A DNA stretch of 64,000 bases from Erwinia_E haradaeae_G (lineage in GTDB: Bacteria > Pseudomonadota > Gammaproteobacteria > Enterobacterales > Enterobacteriaceae). The translations under genes and the position numbers were made by a program. The stretch lies in assembly GCF_900698955.1 (NCBI RefSeq), contig NZ_LR217720.1, positions 62,001 to 126,000 on the forward strand. The letters run 5' to 3'. Numbering within the stretch: position 1 is the stretch's first letter; the number at the start of each line of letters is the position of its first letter. Under the pieces are notes generated by a model. That model was not told the origin of the DNA. It did not search any database and worked only from the letters and a program-made list of their open reading frames with translations. Positions 45,388-55,502 of this stretch are shown here, one piece after another.

Positions 45388-45914
45388 TATTACACCTCTA
45401 TCATTTACTTTGTTATTATTAATCAATAGTGGTTATTTGTGAGAGGTATGTTGATATAAAAAGTATATATTAATTAGAATAATTATAAAATACATAGAAC
45501 GGTAGAAAAGGAGAGAGTTTATAGATATGTGTGAGAAATAAACTCTTTTATCACATCGTGGTAATGTTTGTGCACACTACATATTCTAATAGATATACTA
45601 TTTCCAGAAGCCCTATAATTATAAAAATAATCAGGATGTATCGTATTGTGATATAAAAGATCGATCTTTCTCTTGGAGAAAAATGATGAAACTATTACAA
45701 GTTTACACAGACAAAATTACGAATTAGAGCCAAATCTCAGTTGATGAGATTTTATCATATAATGATTGCGCATAATGTATTTTCTTTTAAATCGCATCTG
45801 CTATTGATATCCATAGTAATAGCATATTTATTGAATATGTATCCGATGGATCATCTTAATGACATATAGTAAGTATTATGGTGTATATCTTGAATATCAG
45901 CTAATGTGATATTT
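45388..45914. other. Intergenic region between convergent nuoN and iscS
   Basis: 527 bp, AT-rich. iscU, which follows iscS in E. coli, would lie here on the minus strand; I found no frame resembling IscU or any other Isc protein. No strong terminator hairpin seen for either gene. Confidence 0.55.
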
Positions 45915-47054
45915 TCACTTATCCATCATTTTCTGAATTAATTGTATCACATAAGTTATCTCTTCATTAGTCGTAAATCGTCCAAACGAGAATCGAACAG
46001 AACTATACGCGAGCTGTGGGTTAACACCCAAAGCTCGTAAAACATAAGACGATTCTATTCTAGAAGAACAACAAGCAGATCCAGTAGCAATGGCTAGGTC
46101 TTTGAGTGCCATAACCAGCGTTTCACTACTAATTCCTTGAAAGCTTATATTAAGAATATGACTAATGCCGTGAGTAAAAGATCCATTGACGGACACTGTC
46201 TTAATGTCTTTAATACCGTTCCACAGTTTTTTACGTAATGAGTTCAAATGAATCACATCTTGAGTCATTTGATCTTTAGCAATGGACCACGCTGTACCCA
46301 TACCTACAATTTGGTGTACTGCAAGTGTACCTGAACGCATTTCACGCTCATGATTGCCACCATGTATTTGTTTGGAAAGATATACACGTGGTTCACTGCG
46401 TACAAAAAGAGCGCCGATTCCTTTTGGTCCGTAAATTTTATGAGTGGAAAAAGACATCAGGTCAATTTTTAGTTGTTTGAGATTAATAGGAAGTTTTCCT
46501 ACGCTCTGTGTTGCATCAACATGAAAGAGTATACCATGTTTGTGACATAGCTCTCCTATGGAGGATATATCTTGTATTACACCAGTTTCATTATTGACAT
46601 GCATGACAGATACTAATACAGTATCATGACGCATTTCTTTTTCTAGTTGATGAAGAGAAATACTACCATCACGTTGTGGTTGAAGATAAGTGATTCTAAA
46701 ACCGTCTTTCGCTAATTGCATACAAGTATCTAGTACTGATAGATGCTCAGTGGTCACTGTAATCAGATGACGACCTTTTTTTTTATAAAAAATAGCGGTA
46801 CCTTTAATCGCTAGATTATTAGATTCAGTGGCTCCAGAAGTGAAAATAATTTCTCGTGAGTCAGACCCAACAAGCTCTGAAATCTGGTTTCTTGCAACAT
46901 CTACTGCTTCTTCTGCTCGCCAACCGAATCGATGTGAACGCGAAGCTGGATTACCAAAATCGCCATCTATGGTTAGATATTGTAACATTTTTGCTACTAC
47001 ACGTGAATCAGTCGGTGTAGTGGCTGCGTAATCTAGATAAATTGGTAATTTCAT
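45915..47054 (-). CDS. iscS: Cysteine desulfurase IscS, C-terminally shortened
   Basis: A PLP enzyme that takes sulfur from cysteine as persulfide and passes it to IscU, TusA, ThiI and others. I choose the ATG at 47054 (MKLPIYLDYAATTP), preceded by GGTGGA; the open frame extends 35 codons further without homology. H104, PLP lysine K206 (STHKIYGPKG) and persulfide Cys328 (TGSACCSS) are in exact E. coli register. The protein stops at residue 379 (QLIQKMMDK), whereas E. coli IscS has 404. The missing 25 or so residues are the segment implicated in IscU binding. An iscR relic is upstream; iscU, iscA, hscBA and fdx are absent. Confidence 0.94.
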   Translation of the reverse strand: MKLPIYLDYAATTPTDSRVVAKMLQYLTIDGDFGNPASRSHRFGWRAEEAVDVARNQISELVGSDSREIIFTSGATESNNLAIKGTAIFYKKKGRHLITVTTEHLSVLDTCMQLAKDGFRITYLQPQRDGSISLHQLEKEMRHDTVLVSVMHVNNETGVIQDISSIGELCHKHGILFHVDATQSVGKLPINLKQLKIDLMSFSTHKIYGPKGIGALFVRSEPRVYLSKQIHGGNHEREMRSGTLAVHQIVGMGTAWSIAKDQMTQDVIHLNSLRKKLWNGIKDIKTVSVNGSFTHGISHILNISFQGISSETLVMALKDLAIATGSACCSSRIESSYVLRALGVNPQLAYSSVRFSFGRFTTNEEITYVIQLIQKMMDK

Positions 47055-47334
47055 GTTTTTTCCACCATGAGAGAGCAATTTGTTTATAAAGATCCTAATA
47101 AAGTTATCTGGATACATTGTGAGTGTATTAGATAGGTGGTATATCACAGCAGTAGACATTCATAGTAACTATGAGGTTTTTGATAGAGCTTGATTTTTGT
47201 TTTTCTCTCGTCCATGTTTCTCCTGTATTGGAGCATGTTTGGTTTACCTGTAATAAGTAATAATTTCTAATTTTTTAATGAGCTGTTCTAGTGTTATATT
47301 TCAGTAAGTTACTCATACGTATACTCCTGTAATA

Positions 47335-47682
47335 TTATACAAAATAAGGTAAACAATAATTTTTCGTATGGGAGTTCTGTTTTGTTTGATATTTAATAGT
47401 ATTGACGTACTCATTTATGGCTGTTAGCACAGACTTTATTGTGATAATTTTACTAATTTTCTCCAAAATAATACCCTTGCGGGCCGCGCACATTAGTGAA
47501 TAAATCCGTTGTACATCAGCGTCACAACAGAGACTTGTGAGATATTGGATATCACACAGAGCGATACTTTGTCTTTTAAAAATACTTCTTGTAGGCATTT
47601 GACGCTTCATATCGACATTAGAGATGAGCATCATATGAAAAACAGTGCTAACAGAATAAGGATTGATGGCTGTAAGTTGCAT
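47335..47682 (-). CDS. iscR: Degenerate IscR-like Rrf2 regulator (probable decaying iscR)
   Basis: An open frame of 115 codons on the iscS strand, 280 bp upstream of it, the place of iscR. It starts MQLTAINPYSVSTVF, comparable to MRLTSKGRYAVTAM of E. coli IscR. It also shares RQSIAL (RQGISL) and ITIKSVLTAINEYV (IAVGEVISAVDESV). The RGPGGGY wing is lost. Of the cluster ligands, Cys92 and Cys98 are Tyr and Ser, His107 is Tyr, and only Cys104 remains (NYCLP). The frame ends at about residue 110 of 162. Sequence-specific regulation and Fe-S sensing are unlikely. Identification rests on weak similarity plus position; it may be a pseudogene. Confidence 0.6.
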   Translation of the reverse strand: MQLTAINPYSVSTVFHMMLISNVDMKRQMPTRSIFKRQSIALCDIQYLTSLCCDADVQRIYSLMCAARKGIILEKISKIITIKSVLTAINEYVNTIKYQTKQNSHTKNYCLPYFV

Positions 47683-49045
47683 AGCATACCTAATCTTGAT
47701 AATTATTGAACTTGGATGTAAAAAGACATAGACAATATAAAAAGTACTATACTATTCTATTTCAGAATAAGATAATCAAGTATCTGTGCGCTCTAAATGT
47801 GATTAAAGTATTCGTGATCGATAATGTTAACTATTGGATATATTTTATATATGTTGTCTGATATGTTGTTGAAATGGTACATGGTGTATAAATAAAAAGT
47901 ATCATTAAGTGACAAGAGGGAGGGTTCAATGATGACTGTATATATCAATACTTCCTCATAGGCAAAGATGTTATTATTGAATGTGTGATGTTGCTCCTGA
48001 TCAAGGGTAGTATCGTTCCATAGGTCCACATAGCATACTAATCTTCTATAAAATAATTTATAATAATATTTGTAACAGAGATAATAATAGGTATTTTTTA
48101 TATTTTGAAACTAATGATTGTATCATTTTTTATTTTTATGCATTACAGATATGTGTGTTTTTTATTTTATAAAAGCTTCATATCCGATACTACTTTTATG
48201 ATGCGTGATTTTCTGAATGATATTTCTTTTATCATGGATAAAAGAGTGAATAAGGCTGTATATAAATTATATGTTACGGTGTGATTTATAATGAGTATTT
48301 TGTTATTTTGCATTATTTAGTGAGCGGGTCAGATACTAGCGCATCCGCATTGTGTACTTGATACATTAATTGAAATCAAAATGCATTTATCAATCGTGGT
48401 AGTTTATGATGATATTTTAGCATATTTTTTAATCAGATAAGAAAGAGATATAAAGACTAAGCATAGCACGTAAGGATTGTAGTATCAAAACATGTAGTGT
48501 GGAATTTTAGGGTAGTAATTATATCATAGATAATCAGATGATTGTGTGATGATTATTATATAATCTTACGATTAGATACATCTGTAATCATCTATCTTTA
48601 TGTACTAACGTATATTATCTATACAGTATGATATGTTTTATTGTTAAAAATAGGACAATGAACTTATAGTTTTTTTCAATATAATGAATTATGGTATAAT
48701 TGTATATACAGGGGCTGTAAGCTCTCTAATAGATAAACTATTTGACTGAGAAATATTAGTAGTATTATAGCGTAAGTTAGATCACAATATCTTGGAGTGT
48801 ATTTGTGATTGTTTGATGTAAACGATAATTATTATATGGAGCAATAAGGAAAGTGAATAAATTAGCTTTCCCTATGCCATTCAGGGATTAGTGAAAACTG
48901 ATCATGAGTTACCTTTAACACTGGTATGATTGTAAATGACCATAGTAATTAATGATATTTTTCCATAATATGGTAACAGTTAATATCTGGTTATGATATA
49001 TATATTTTCATATCCTTTGAGAATTTTTAGAGATCACTATAATTT
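47683..49045. other. Non-coding desert between iscR relic and coaE
   Basis: About 1.36 kb between divergent genes. A 78-codon open frame on the minus strand (47793-48029) has no recognisable similarity. No trace of trmJ or suhB, which precede iscR in E. coli. No long repeats. Confidence 0.55.
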
Positions 49046-49651
49046 ATGTGTTATATTGTGGGCTTGACAGGGGGCATTGGTAGCGGAAAAAGCACTGTTG
49101 CAAATATATTCGCTAAAATGGGTGTAGATATCGTTGATTCCGATGTGATTGCTCGTGAGATTATGACTTTTCATAAGCCAGTTTTAAGAAAAATATATGA
49201 ACATTTTGGAGATGAAATTTTTATGCAGAATGGTCTATTAAACCGTGCTGCTTTACGAAAAAAAATTTTTAGTTCTATAGATGATAGATTATGGATCAAT
49301 AACTTATTACACCCTATCATTCGTAAAATTTCTCACGAGAAATTAGCACGTGCGCGTTCTACATGGTGTTTATGGGTGGTGCCGTTATTAGTAGAAAATA
49401 ACCTTAAGTGTTACACAAATCGTGTATTAGTAACTCATGTAGGTTATATAGACCAAATTATTCGAACATCTAAACGTGATCGTGTTAGCTATAGAGAAGT
49501 TAAAAACATTTTACTGAGTCAATCTACACTCTCAGTACGTATTAAGATGGCAGATGATATTATAGATAATAGAGGATCCCTAGATCTACTGAAGAAGCAG
49601 GCAGGTATGTTGCATAAACTTTATCTTGCTTTAGCGCGTTCTACAGTTTAG
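49046..49651 (+). CDS. coaE: Dephospho-CoA kinase
   Basis: Phosphorylates dephospho-CoA at the ribose 3'-OH, the last step of coenzyme A synthesis. 201 residues (E. coli 206). The P-loop GGIGSGKST is at 9-17, and VDIVDSDVIAREI with the catalytic aspartate follows. LLHPIIRK and WVVPLLVENNL are family blocks. The ATG at 49046 has no strong ribosome site. An isolated gene; the zapD-yacG partners of E. coli are missing. Its presence suggests that at least the end of CoA synthesis is performed by the bacterium. Confidence 0.94.
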   Translation: MCYIVGLTGGIGSGKSTVANIFAKMGVDIVDSDVIAREIMTFHKPVLRKIYEHFGDEIFMQNGLLNRAALRKKIFSSIDDRLWINNLLHPIIRKISHEKLARARSTWCLWVVPLLVENNLKCYTNRVLVTHVGYIDQIIRTSKRDRVSYREVKNILLSQSTLSVRIKMADDIIDNRGSLDLLKKQAGMLHKLYLALARSTV

Positions 49652-50593
49652 TGAGTTCCTTTATCTTTTCTAGATCTAGAATGACGATAGTCTGCTATAT
49701 TAAACTAGATACTATATGTCAATATTGTGTATATTTTCCATGAACATTCAGAATATATGATTACTGCATTCATATGCAGAGCCATTCATGGTAAATCGCA
49801 TGGCAGTAGATTTCGTGACGAGATTGTTGGTATGATGCACATGAATGATATTAATTATTTTTAAACTACACTGGAATAAAATTTAATACATTTTGTAGGT
49901 TAATTAATTTTATGTGTAAGGGAGTGTGCCATAATATCGAATAATAAGTATGCCAGAAGCGCTATATTCAGGATTCTATATAGAGCTTGTTCTCTAACAT
50001 ATCTCCAAGTGGTTGTACTTAATGGTACGATGGATAAAAGATTGTAGATGGGTATGAGGTTATCATAGTGATTTTAACATCATGTAGGTAAAAATGATCA
50101 TGCTCACCTCTTGTGACTCACGTATCATCCCATCTACTATATTAGCATGCAACGCCGCTAAGCATACATACTCTATCAACATCCATACCAGAATTCTTAG
50201 TGGTCGATAAGTATTGATCCTCGATACATCTATTGTATATTATTTCGAATCATGGTTCAAATATTATATGGGTGCGCTGAGCATAAATTAAAGTGAAATT
50301 TTAGCTTATATAAGCCACTACCAGATACATACTGAAAGTATATTAAAATTTTGAAAAATGGTTGACGAACCTCTCATGATTGTTATCTATTTTAAGGTTA
50401 ATCAATACCGTTAGAATGTATACTCTCTCATATCTTTTTCTGAGTTTTATTAAAACACTAGTTACTTTTTATCTTGTATATATAAATTCATCATAATATA
50501 AGCCAGTATTTATTTTCTGGAGTTAAGACTTCAGTATGTCTATTTATAGTTAAAACTGAGACTATTACTATCAAAAGTATAAGCAATATACCA
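49652..50593. other. coaE-lepA spacer
   Basis: 942 bp, AT-rich, no recognisable gene. A 12-bp palindrome TCTAGATCTAGA (49669-49680) follows coaE; no other structure of note. A promoter for the lepA operon is expected near the end. Confidence 0.5.
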
Positions 50594-52393
50594 ATGAATC
50601 ATATACGAAATTTTTCTATCATTGCGCATGTTGATCATGGAAAATCTACAATTTCTGATCGTTTAATTCAAATATGCGGTGGTTTAACAGAACGTGAAAT
50701 GGAAGAGCAAGTCTTAGATTCCATGGAGTTAGAGCGTGAGCGCGGTATTACTATTAAAGCACAAAGTGTGACCCTTACGTACCATGCTAAAAATGGTAAG
50801 ACTTATCAACTTAATTTTATTGATACACCGGGGCATGTAGATTTTTCCTATGAGGTTTCTCGCTCCCTGGGGGCTTGTGAAGGCGCTCTTCTTGTAGTGG
50901 ACGCAGTACAGGGGGTCGAAGCACAAACAGTAGCAAATTGTTACAGTGCCACGGAAATGCATTTAATAGTTGTCCCGGTGCTTAATAAAATAGACCTTCC
51001 TTCAGCGGATCCAGAAAGAGTATTAAAAGAAATTGAAGATATCATTGGTATTGATACTACTGATGCTATACTTTGCTCGGCAAAGACTGGTTTTGGCATT
51101 CCTGAGATACTAGAACGTTTGGTGCGTGATATACCTCCTCCTGCGGGTCGACCTCAGGGTCCATTGCAAGCACTAATTATTGATTCCTGGTTTGATAATT
51201 ATCTTGGCGTTGTTTCTTTGATATGTATTAAAAATGGCAGTATATATAAAGGAGAAAAAATAACGGCAATGAGCACCGGTCAAGTGTATACAATAGATCG
51301 TTTAGGTATTTTTACCCCAAAACGTAAAGAGACTGATGTGTTATATTGCGGTGAAGTTGGTTGGTTAGCGTGCGGGATTAAAAATATTCTTGGGGCACCA
51401 GTTGGCGATACGTTAACATCTGTAAAAAATATAGCATGTCAAGCATTACCCGGATTTAAAAAATTTACCCCACAGGTTTATGCCGGGCTATTTCCATTAG
51501 AACCGAATACTTATGAAGCATTTCGGGATGCTTTGGGGAAGCTACGCTTAAATGATGCTTCTTTATTCTATGAATCAGAAAACTCTACTGCATTAGGGTG
51601 TGGTTTTCGTTGTGGTTTTCTTGGTTTGCTCCACATGGAGATAATTAAAGAGCGTCTTGAGCGTGAATATCATCTTGAACTTATTACCACCGCGCCTACT
51701 GTTATGTATGAAGTCTATACCAGTGATGGAAATACTATATATGTCGATAATCCTGCTAAGCTACCCTCCGATCATCATATCGTAGAGTTACGTGAGCCGA
51801 TTGCTGAGTGTCAGATTTTAGTGCCTCAAGAGTACTTGGGTAATGTAATGATGTTGTGCATCAAAAAGCGTGGTGTACAAACGAGCATCGTTTATCATGA
51901 AAAACAAGTCGCTTTAACTTACGAGATACCTATGTCTGAAGTTATACGTGATTTTTTTAGTAATTTAAAATCCAGTACACGTGGATATGCATCACTGGAA
52001 TATCATTTTAAAAAATTTACTACTGCTAGCATGGTTCGTGTCGATATTATGCTAAATAGCGAACGCATTGACGCGTTATCTTTAATCACTCATCGTAACT
52101 ACGCAGAGTTCTATGGGCGTGAATTGGTAAATAAGATTACAGATTTAATTCCGCGCCAACAATTTGAGATTGCTGTTCAAGCGGCTATTGGAAACAATGT
52201 TATTGCTCGCGCTACGGTGAAGCCGTTACGTAAAAATGTTCTCTCTAAATGCTATGGTGGTGATATTAGTCGCAAGAAAAAACTACTACAAAAACAGAAG
52301 GAGGGCAAGAAGCGTATGAAAAAAATAGGGCGCCTTGAACTACCTCAAGAGGCATTTTTTGCAATGATGGACATTGGTAAAGAAAATAAATAA
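50594..52393 (+). CDS. lepA: Elongation factor 4 (LepA)
   Basis: A ribosome-binding translational GTPase, thought to aid ribosome assembly or back-translocation. 599 residues, the E. coli length. G motifs are AHVDHGKS (11-18), DTPGHVD, and NKIDLPSADPER. EF-G-like domains II, III and V follow, and the LepA-specific C-terminal domain ends KCYGGDISRKKKLLQKQKEGKKRMK. First gene of lepA-lepB-rnc-era, the same order as E. coli; lepB starts 27 bp later. Confidence 0.97.
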   Translation: MNHIRNFSIIAHVDHGKSTISDRLIQICGGLTEREMEEQVLDSMELERERGITIKAQSVTLTYHAKNGKTYQLNFIDTPGHVDFSYEVSRSLGACEGALLVVDAVQGVEAQTVANCYSATEMHLIVVPVLNKIDLPSADPERVLKEIEDIIGIDTTDAILCSAKTGFGIPEILERLVRDIPPPAGRPQGPLQALIIDSWFDNYLGVVSLICIKNGSIYKGEKITAMSTGQVYTIDRLGIFTPKRKETDVLYCGEVGWLACGIKNILGAPVGDTLTSVKNIACQALPGFKKFTPQVYAGLFPLEPNTYEAFRDALGKLRLNDASLFYESENSTALGCGFRCGFLGLLHMEIIKERLEREYHLELITTAPTVMYEVYTSDGNTIYVDNPAKLPSDHHIVELREPIAECQILVPQEYLGNVMMLCIKKRGVQTSIVYHEKQVALTYEIPMSEVIRDFFSNLKSSTRGYASLEYHFKKFTTASMVRVDIMLNSERIDALSLITHRNYAEFYGRELVNKITDLIPRQQFEIAVQAAIGNNVIARATVKPLRKNVLSKCYGGDISRKKKLLQKQKEGKKRMKKIGRLELPQEAFFAMMDIGKENK

Positions 52394-52420
52394 TATTTGT
52401 TAAGTTTAGGGGTCATCAAG

Positions 52421-53377
52421 ATGGCGCATATATTCACATTATTTTTAATTATTGCAACATGTAGTAGCGGTGCATTCTGGTGTATTAATTTTCTTCAACG
52501 TGTACGTATTAAGAATGTGAAAAATGTAGGAAATTACTATAAAAATATAGAGAAAGTGAACGAGCATGTACCTATTGGATTCGTCGCTAGTGTAGCATCT
52601 TTATTTCCGGTACTCTTTGTTGTGTTAGTAGTTCGTTCATTTATTTTTGAGCCGTTTCAGATTCCCTCTGGATCAATGATGCCTACTTTATTAATCGGTG
52701 ATTTTATTTTAGTAAAAAAGTATGCTTACGGTATCAAAAACCCTATTACACAGGATACTTTGATGGATACCGGGCACCCCCGTCGTGGTGATATTGTAGT
52801 CTTTAAATACCCACAAGATCAGAGTAAAGATTATATTAAACGCGTGATTGGTCTACCAGGGGATTTGGTGACATACAATTTTTGTAGTAAAGTCTTATCT
52901 GTACAGACAGAGTGTCTTGATAAGCAGAATTGTAAGAGATTTTTAGAGGTCACTTATTCTGCAATTAGTAAGAATAACACTAAAAGTGTGGTTGATGCGA
53001 CTAATAATGAAAATAGTAATAGTAATGTCGTGCAGAATGTTCGAGAACCTAGTTTAGACGATCTACATACAGTCATACGCACTGAAACATTAGGAGATTC
53101 TAAGCACCGTATTTTGTTAATAACGGGAGAGGGTTGTGTGATTGGGAATGGTAAGAAAAAAAATACCGCACAACAAACAATGACTTGGCTCGTACCAGAG
53201 AAGATGTATTTCGTGATGGGTGATAATCGTGATAATAGTGCAGATAGTCGTTATTGGGGTTTTGTGCCTGAACATAATCTTGTTGGTCAAGCAATAGCTG
53301 TATGGATGAGTTTGGATAAAAAGGAAGGGCAATGGCCAACTGGTTTGCGTCTTAGTCATATCGGTAGTATTCATTAA
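52421..53377 (+). CDS. lepB: Signal peptidase I
   Basis: Inner-membrane serine protease that cleaves signal peptides of exported proteins. 318 residues from the ATG at 52421 (E. coli 324), with AGGGG 9 bases upstream. The frame is open 8 codons earlier, from a TTG lacking homology. Two N-terminal membrane segments (about 1-22 and 53-73) are followed by the catalytic dyad Ser85 in QIPSGSMMPT and Lys140 in DYIKRVIGLPGD. MGDNRDNSADSRYWGFVP is intact. The insert around residues 155-210 is divergent and Asn-rich. Consistent with retained Sec export (SecB also present). Confidence 0.95.
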   Translation: MAHIFTLFLIIATCSSGAFWCINFLQRVRIKNVKNVGNYYKNIEKVNEHVPIGFVASVASLFPVLFVVLVVRSFIFEPFQIPSGSMMPTLLIGDFILVKKYAYGIKNPITQDTLMDTGHPRRGDIVVFKYPQDQSKDYIKRVIGLPGDLVTYNFCSKVLSVQTECLDKQNCKRFLEVTYSAISKNNTKSVVDATNNENSNSNVVQNVREPSLDDLHTVIRTETLGDSKHRILLITGEGCVIGNGKKKNTAQQTMTWLVPEKMYFVMGDNRDNSADSRYWGFVPEHNLVGQAIAVWMSLDKKEGQWPTGLRLSHIGSIH

Positions 53378-53390
53378 CAATATAGTTCTA

Positions 53391-53412
53391 TATACCTGAT
53401 AAATCAGGTGTA
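53391..53412 (+). terminator. Hairpin after lepB, possible terminator or attenuator
   Basis: TATACCTGA (53391-53399) pairs with TCAGGTGTA (53404-53412), 9 bp with one G-U, loop TAAA, 14 bases after the lepB stop, followed by TTTGTTAATG. The short T-run makes it a weak terminator that could reduce read-through into rnc. Confidence 0.4.
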
Positions 53413-53463
53413 TTTGTTAATGTATATCAATGGTTGTGATATTAAGAAGGGATACTTTTTGCA

Positions 53464-53502
53464 AATCAATATCTATTTATTTTTGATAAATAGATATTGA
53501 TT
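53464..53502 (+). promoter_or_regulatory. 16-bp perfect hairpin in the rnc leader (candidate RNase III site)
   Basis: Arms AATCAATATCTATTTA (53464-53479) and TAAATAGATATTGATT (53487-53502) form a perfect 16-bp stem with a 7-nt loop TTTTTGA, ending 23 bases before the rnc ATG. In E. coli the rnc leader contains a stem-loop that RNase III cleaves to limit its own synthesis. The position fits that role; whether it is cut is inference. Confidence 0.55.
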
Positions 53503-53525
53503 ATATATATTGCTAGTGGTTTCAT

Positions 53526-54206
53526 ATGAATTTATTGATAATACATCAGCTGCAAAGAAAAATAGGTTATCATTTCAAGAATGTTGAATTGTTACAGCAA
53601 GCGCTTACGCATCGTAGTGCGAGCTATAAGAATAACGAGAGACTAGAATTTCTTGGAGATTCTATTTTAAGTTATGTAATTACTCATGCTCTTTATAGAC
53701 GTTTTCCATATGTCGATGAAGGTGATATGAGTCGCATGCGTTCTACATTAGTACGCGGGAATACCTTAGCTGCAATGGCAAAGGAATTTGATTTAGGGTC
53801 CTATTTGTATCTTGGTCGAGGTGAATGGAAAAGTGGTGGATATCTACGTCAGTCAATTTTGTCTAATACGATGGAAGCGTTAATTGGTGGTATATTTTTA
53901 GATAGTAACATCTCTACGATAGAAAAATGCATTCTTAATTGGTATTCTTGTCGTTTAAATACCATCAGCCCAGGAGATAGACAAAAAGATCCTAAAACAC
54001 GTTTACAAGAATTTTTACAAGGGAATCATTTACCGTTACCCTCTTATTTTTTATCGCAGGTACAGGGTGCAGAACATAATCAGGCATTTACTATTTACTG
54101 TAAAATAAGTGGTATGAAAGATCCTGTCGTAGGAACTGGCTCTAGTCGTCGACAAGCTGAACAAGCAACCGCCGAACAAGCATTAACTAAATTAGGTATT
54201 AAATGA
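53526..54206 (+). CDS. rnc: Ribonuclease III
   Basis: A double-strand-specific endoribonuclease that processes rRNA precursors and some mRNAs. 226 residues, the E. coli length. The signature NERLEFLGDS at 37-46 carries the catalytic acidic residues, with a second acidic site in SNTMEALIGGIFLD near 117. The dsRNA-binding domain spans about 155-225 with the typical GTGSSRRQAEQATAEQAL. The ATG at 53526 matches E. coli. The leader contains a 16-bp hairpin that may serve autoregulation. Stop overlaps the era start (ATGA). Confidence 0.96.
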   Translation: MNLLIIHQLQRKIGYHFKNVELLQQALTHRSASYKNNERLEFLGDSILSYVITHALYRRFPYVDEGDMSRMRSTLVRGNTLAAMAKEFDLGSYLYLGRGEWKSGGYLRQSILSNTMEALIGGIFLDSNISTIEKCILNWYSCRLNTISPGDRQKDPKTRLQEFLQGNHLPLPSYFLSQVQGAEHNQAFTIYCKISGMKDPVVGTGSSRRQAEQATAEQALTKLGIK

Positions 54207-55114
54207 CACAGACAATTACCTATTGTGGTTTTATCGCGATAGTAGGTCGTCCGAACGTAGGAAAATCAACATTATTAAATCGGCTGATTGGGAAAAAAAT
54301 TTCTATTACCTCAAATAAACCACACACTACGCACCATCGCATTATGGGAGTCCACACTGAGGGGGTGTACCAGACTATTTATATTGATACTCCTGGGTTA
54401 CATGCGACAGAAAAGAATCGTACATATGATGTTATGCGACGTCATACTATTAATTTAATTAATGATGTTACACTTGTCGTATTTATGATAGAAGGAATTC
54501 GTTGGACTGCTAGCGATGAAATGATATTGAAAAATTTACAGAACACACAGTCTGTTCTATTAGTGATTAATAAAATGGATGTTATTTCCAATAAAAGTAT
54601 CTTATTACCACATTTACAGCATCTAGATAAACAGAGAAATTTTATAGGTATAGTACCTATTTCTGCTCAAAGAGGAGAGAACATTGGGCTTATTAAGAAT
54701 ATTATATGCCAATATTTGCCAAAAGCAAAACATTGTTTTCCACAAGCATATATTACTGATTGCTCTCAAAAATTTATGGCATCAGAGATTATACGTGAAA
54801 AGATTATGCGTGGATTTGGAGCAGAATTGCCATATTCAGTGGTGGTGCAGATTGAAAAATTTATCACTAATACACGCGGTGTTCTCATGGTCTATGCATT
54901 AATTGTAGTACAGAGTGAAGGTCAGAAGAAGATCATGATTGGTGCACAAGGAGGTAAAATTAAAACTATCGGAGTTCTTGCGCGTCAGAATATGGAAAAG
55001 GTGTTCGGGCAAAAGGTATACCTTCAGAATTGGGTAAAAGTACAGCATAGTTGGGCTGATCATGCTTCGGTATTACATAATTTAGAACACACTAATTATT
55101 TACAATACCACTAA
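54203..55114 (+). CDS. era: GTPase Era
   Basis: A GTPase that binds 16S rRNA near its 3' end and helps 30S maturation. 303 residues (E. coli 301). The P-loop GRPNVGKS is at 15-22, DTPGLH and NKMD follow, and the KH RNA-binding domain lies at about 200-290 with VLMVYALIVVQSEGQKKIMIGAQGGKIK. Overlaps rnc by 4 bp. recO and pdxJ, which follow in E. coli, are gone. It works on the same rRNA region as RsmA, encoded next on the opposite strand. Confidence 0.96.
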   Translation: MTQTITYCGFIAIVGRPNVGKSTLLNRLIGKKISITSNKPHTTHHRIMGVHTEGVYQTIYIDTPGLHATEKNRTYDVMRRHTINLINDVTLVVFMIEGIRWTASDEMILKNLQNTQSVLLVINKMDVISNKSILLPHLQHLDKQRNFIGIVPISAQRGENIGLIKNIICQYLPKAKHCFPQAYITDCSQKFMASEIIREKIMRGFGAELPYSVVVQIEKFITNTRGVLMVYALIVVQSEGQKKIMIGAQGGKIKTIGVLARQNMEKVFGQKVYLQNWVKVQHSWADHASVLHNLEHTNYLQYH

Positions 55115-55502
55115 TGATAGGGGTGTTGGTTATAGATTCTAGTGATATTGCATGATATTAGAATAGTATAGATCATTAAACATATTGAATAAAGATAGAA
55201 CTCTTGTGCATTTTTAAGTCTACTGACTTTCGATAATTAGAAGATAATTGAAAAAGGTATGACATGATTTCTCCGTAGGAGAACCATAAAACTATGATTA
55301 AGGTATGAATGTTAGTATATATGTAACGGTTAAAATAATCATGGATCCTGCCGACTATCATCAGTTATTATATAGCGCAATTACCGCTTGAATGGTTTTT
55401 ATTTTCGTCAAAGTAGATGGATGTGTTTCCCGAGGTGATGGTTAATTTAAATGTATTTAAAGGTAAAAATCTTTCTTATCATGCATAACATTAACACACA
55501 TT
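55115..55502. other. Intergenic region between convergent era and rsmA
   Basis: 388 bp. A weak imperfect inverted repeat ATTCTA...TAGAAT lies 20-60 bases after era and could be terminator-like. A 61-codon open frame on the minus strand (55176-55361) shows no similarity. recO is absent. Confidence 0.5.

Noticed and set aside
47793..48029. 78-codon open frame upstream of the iscR relic
   Set aside because: Checked for resemblance to trmJ or suhB, the genes before iscR in E. coli; none seen.
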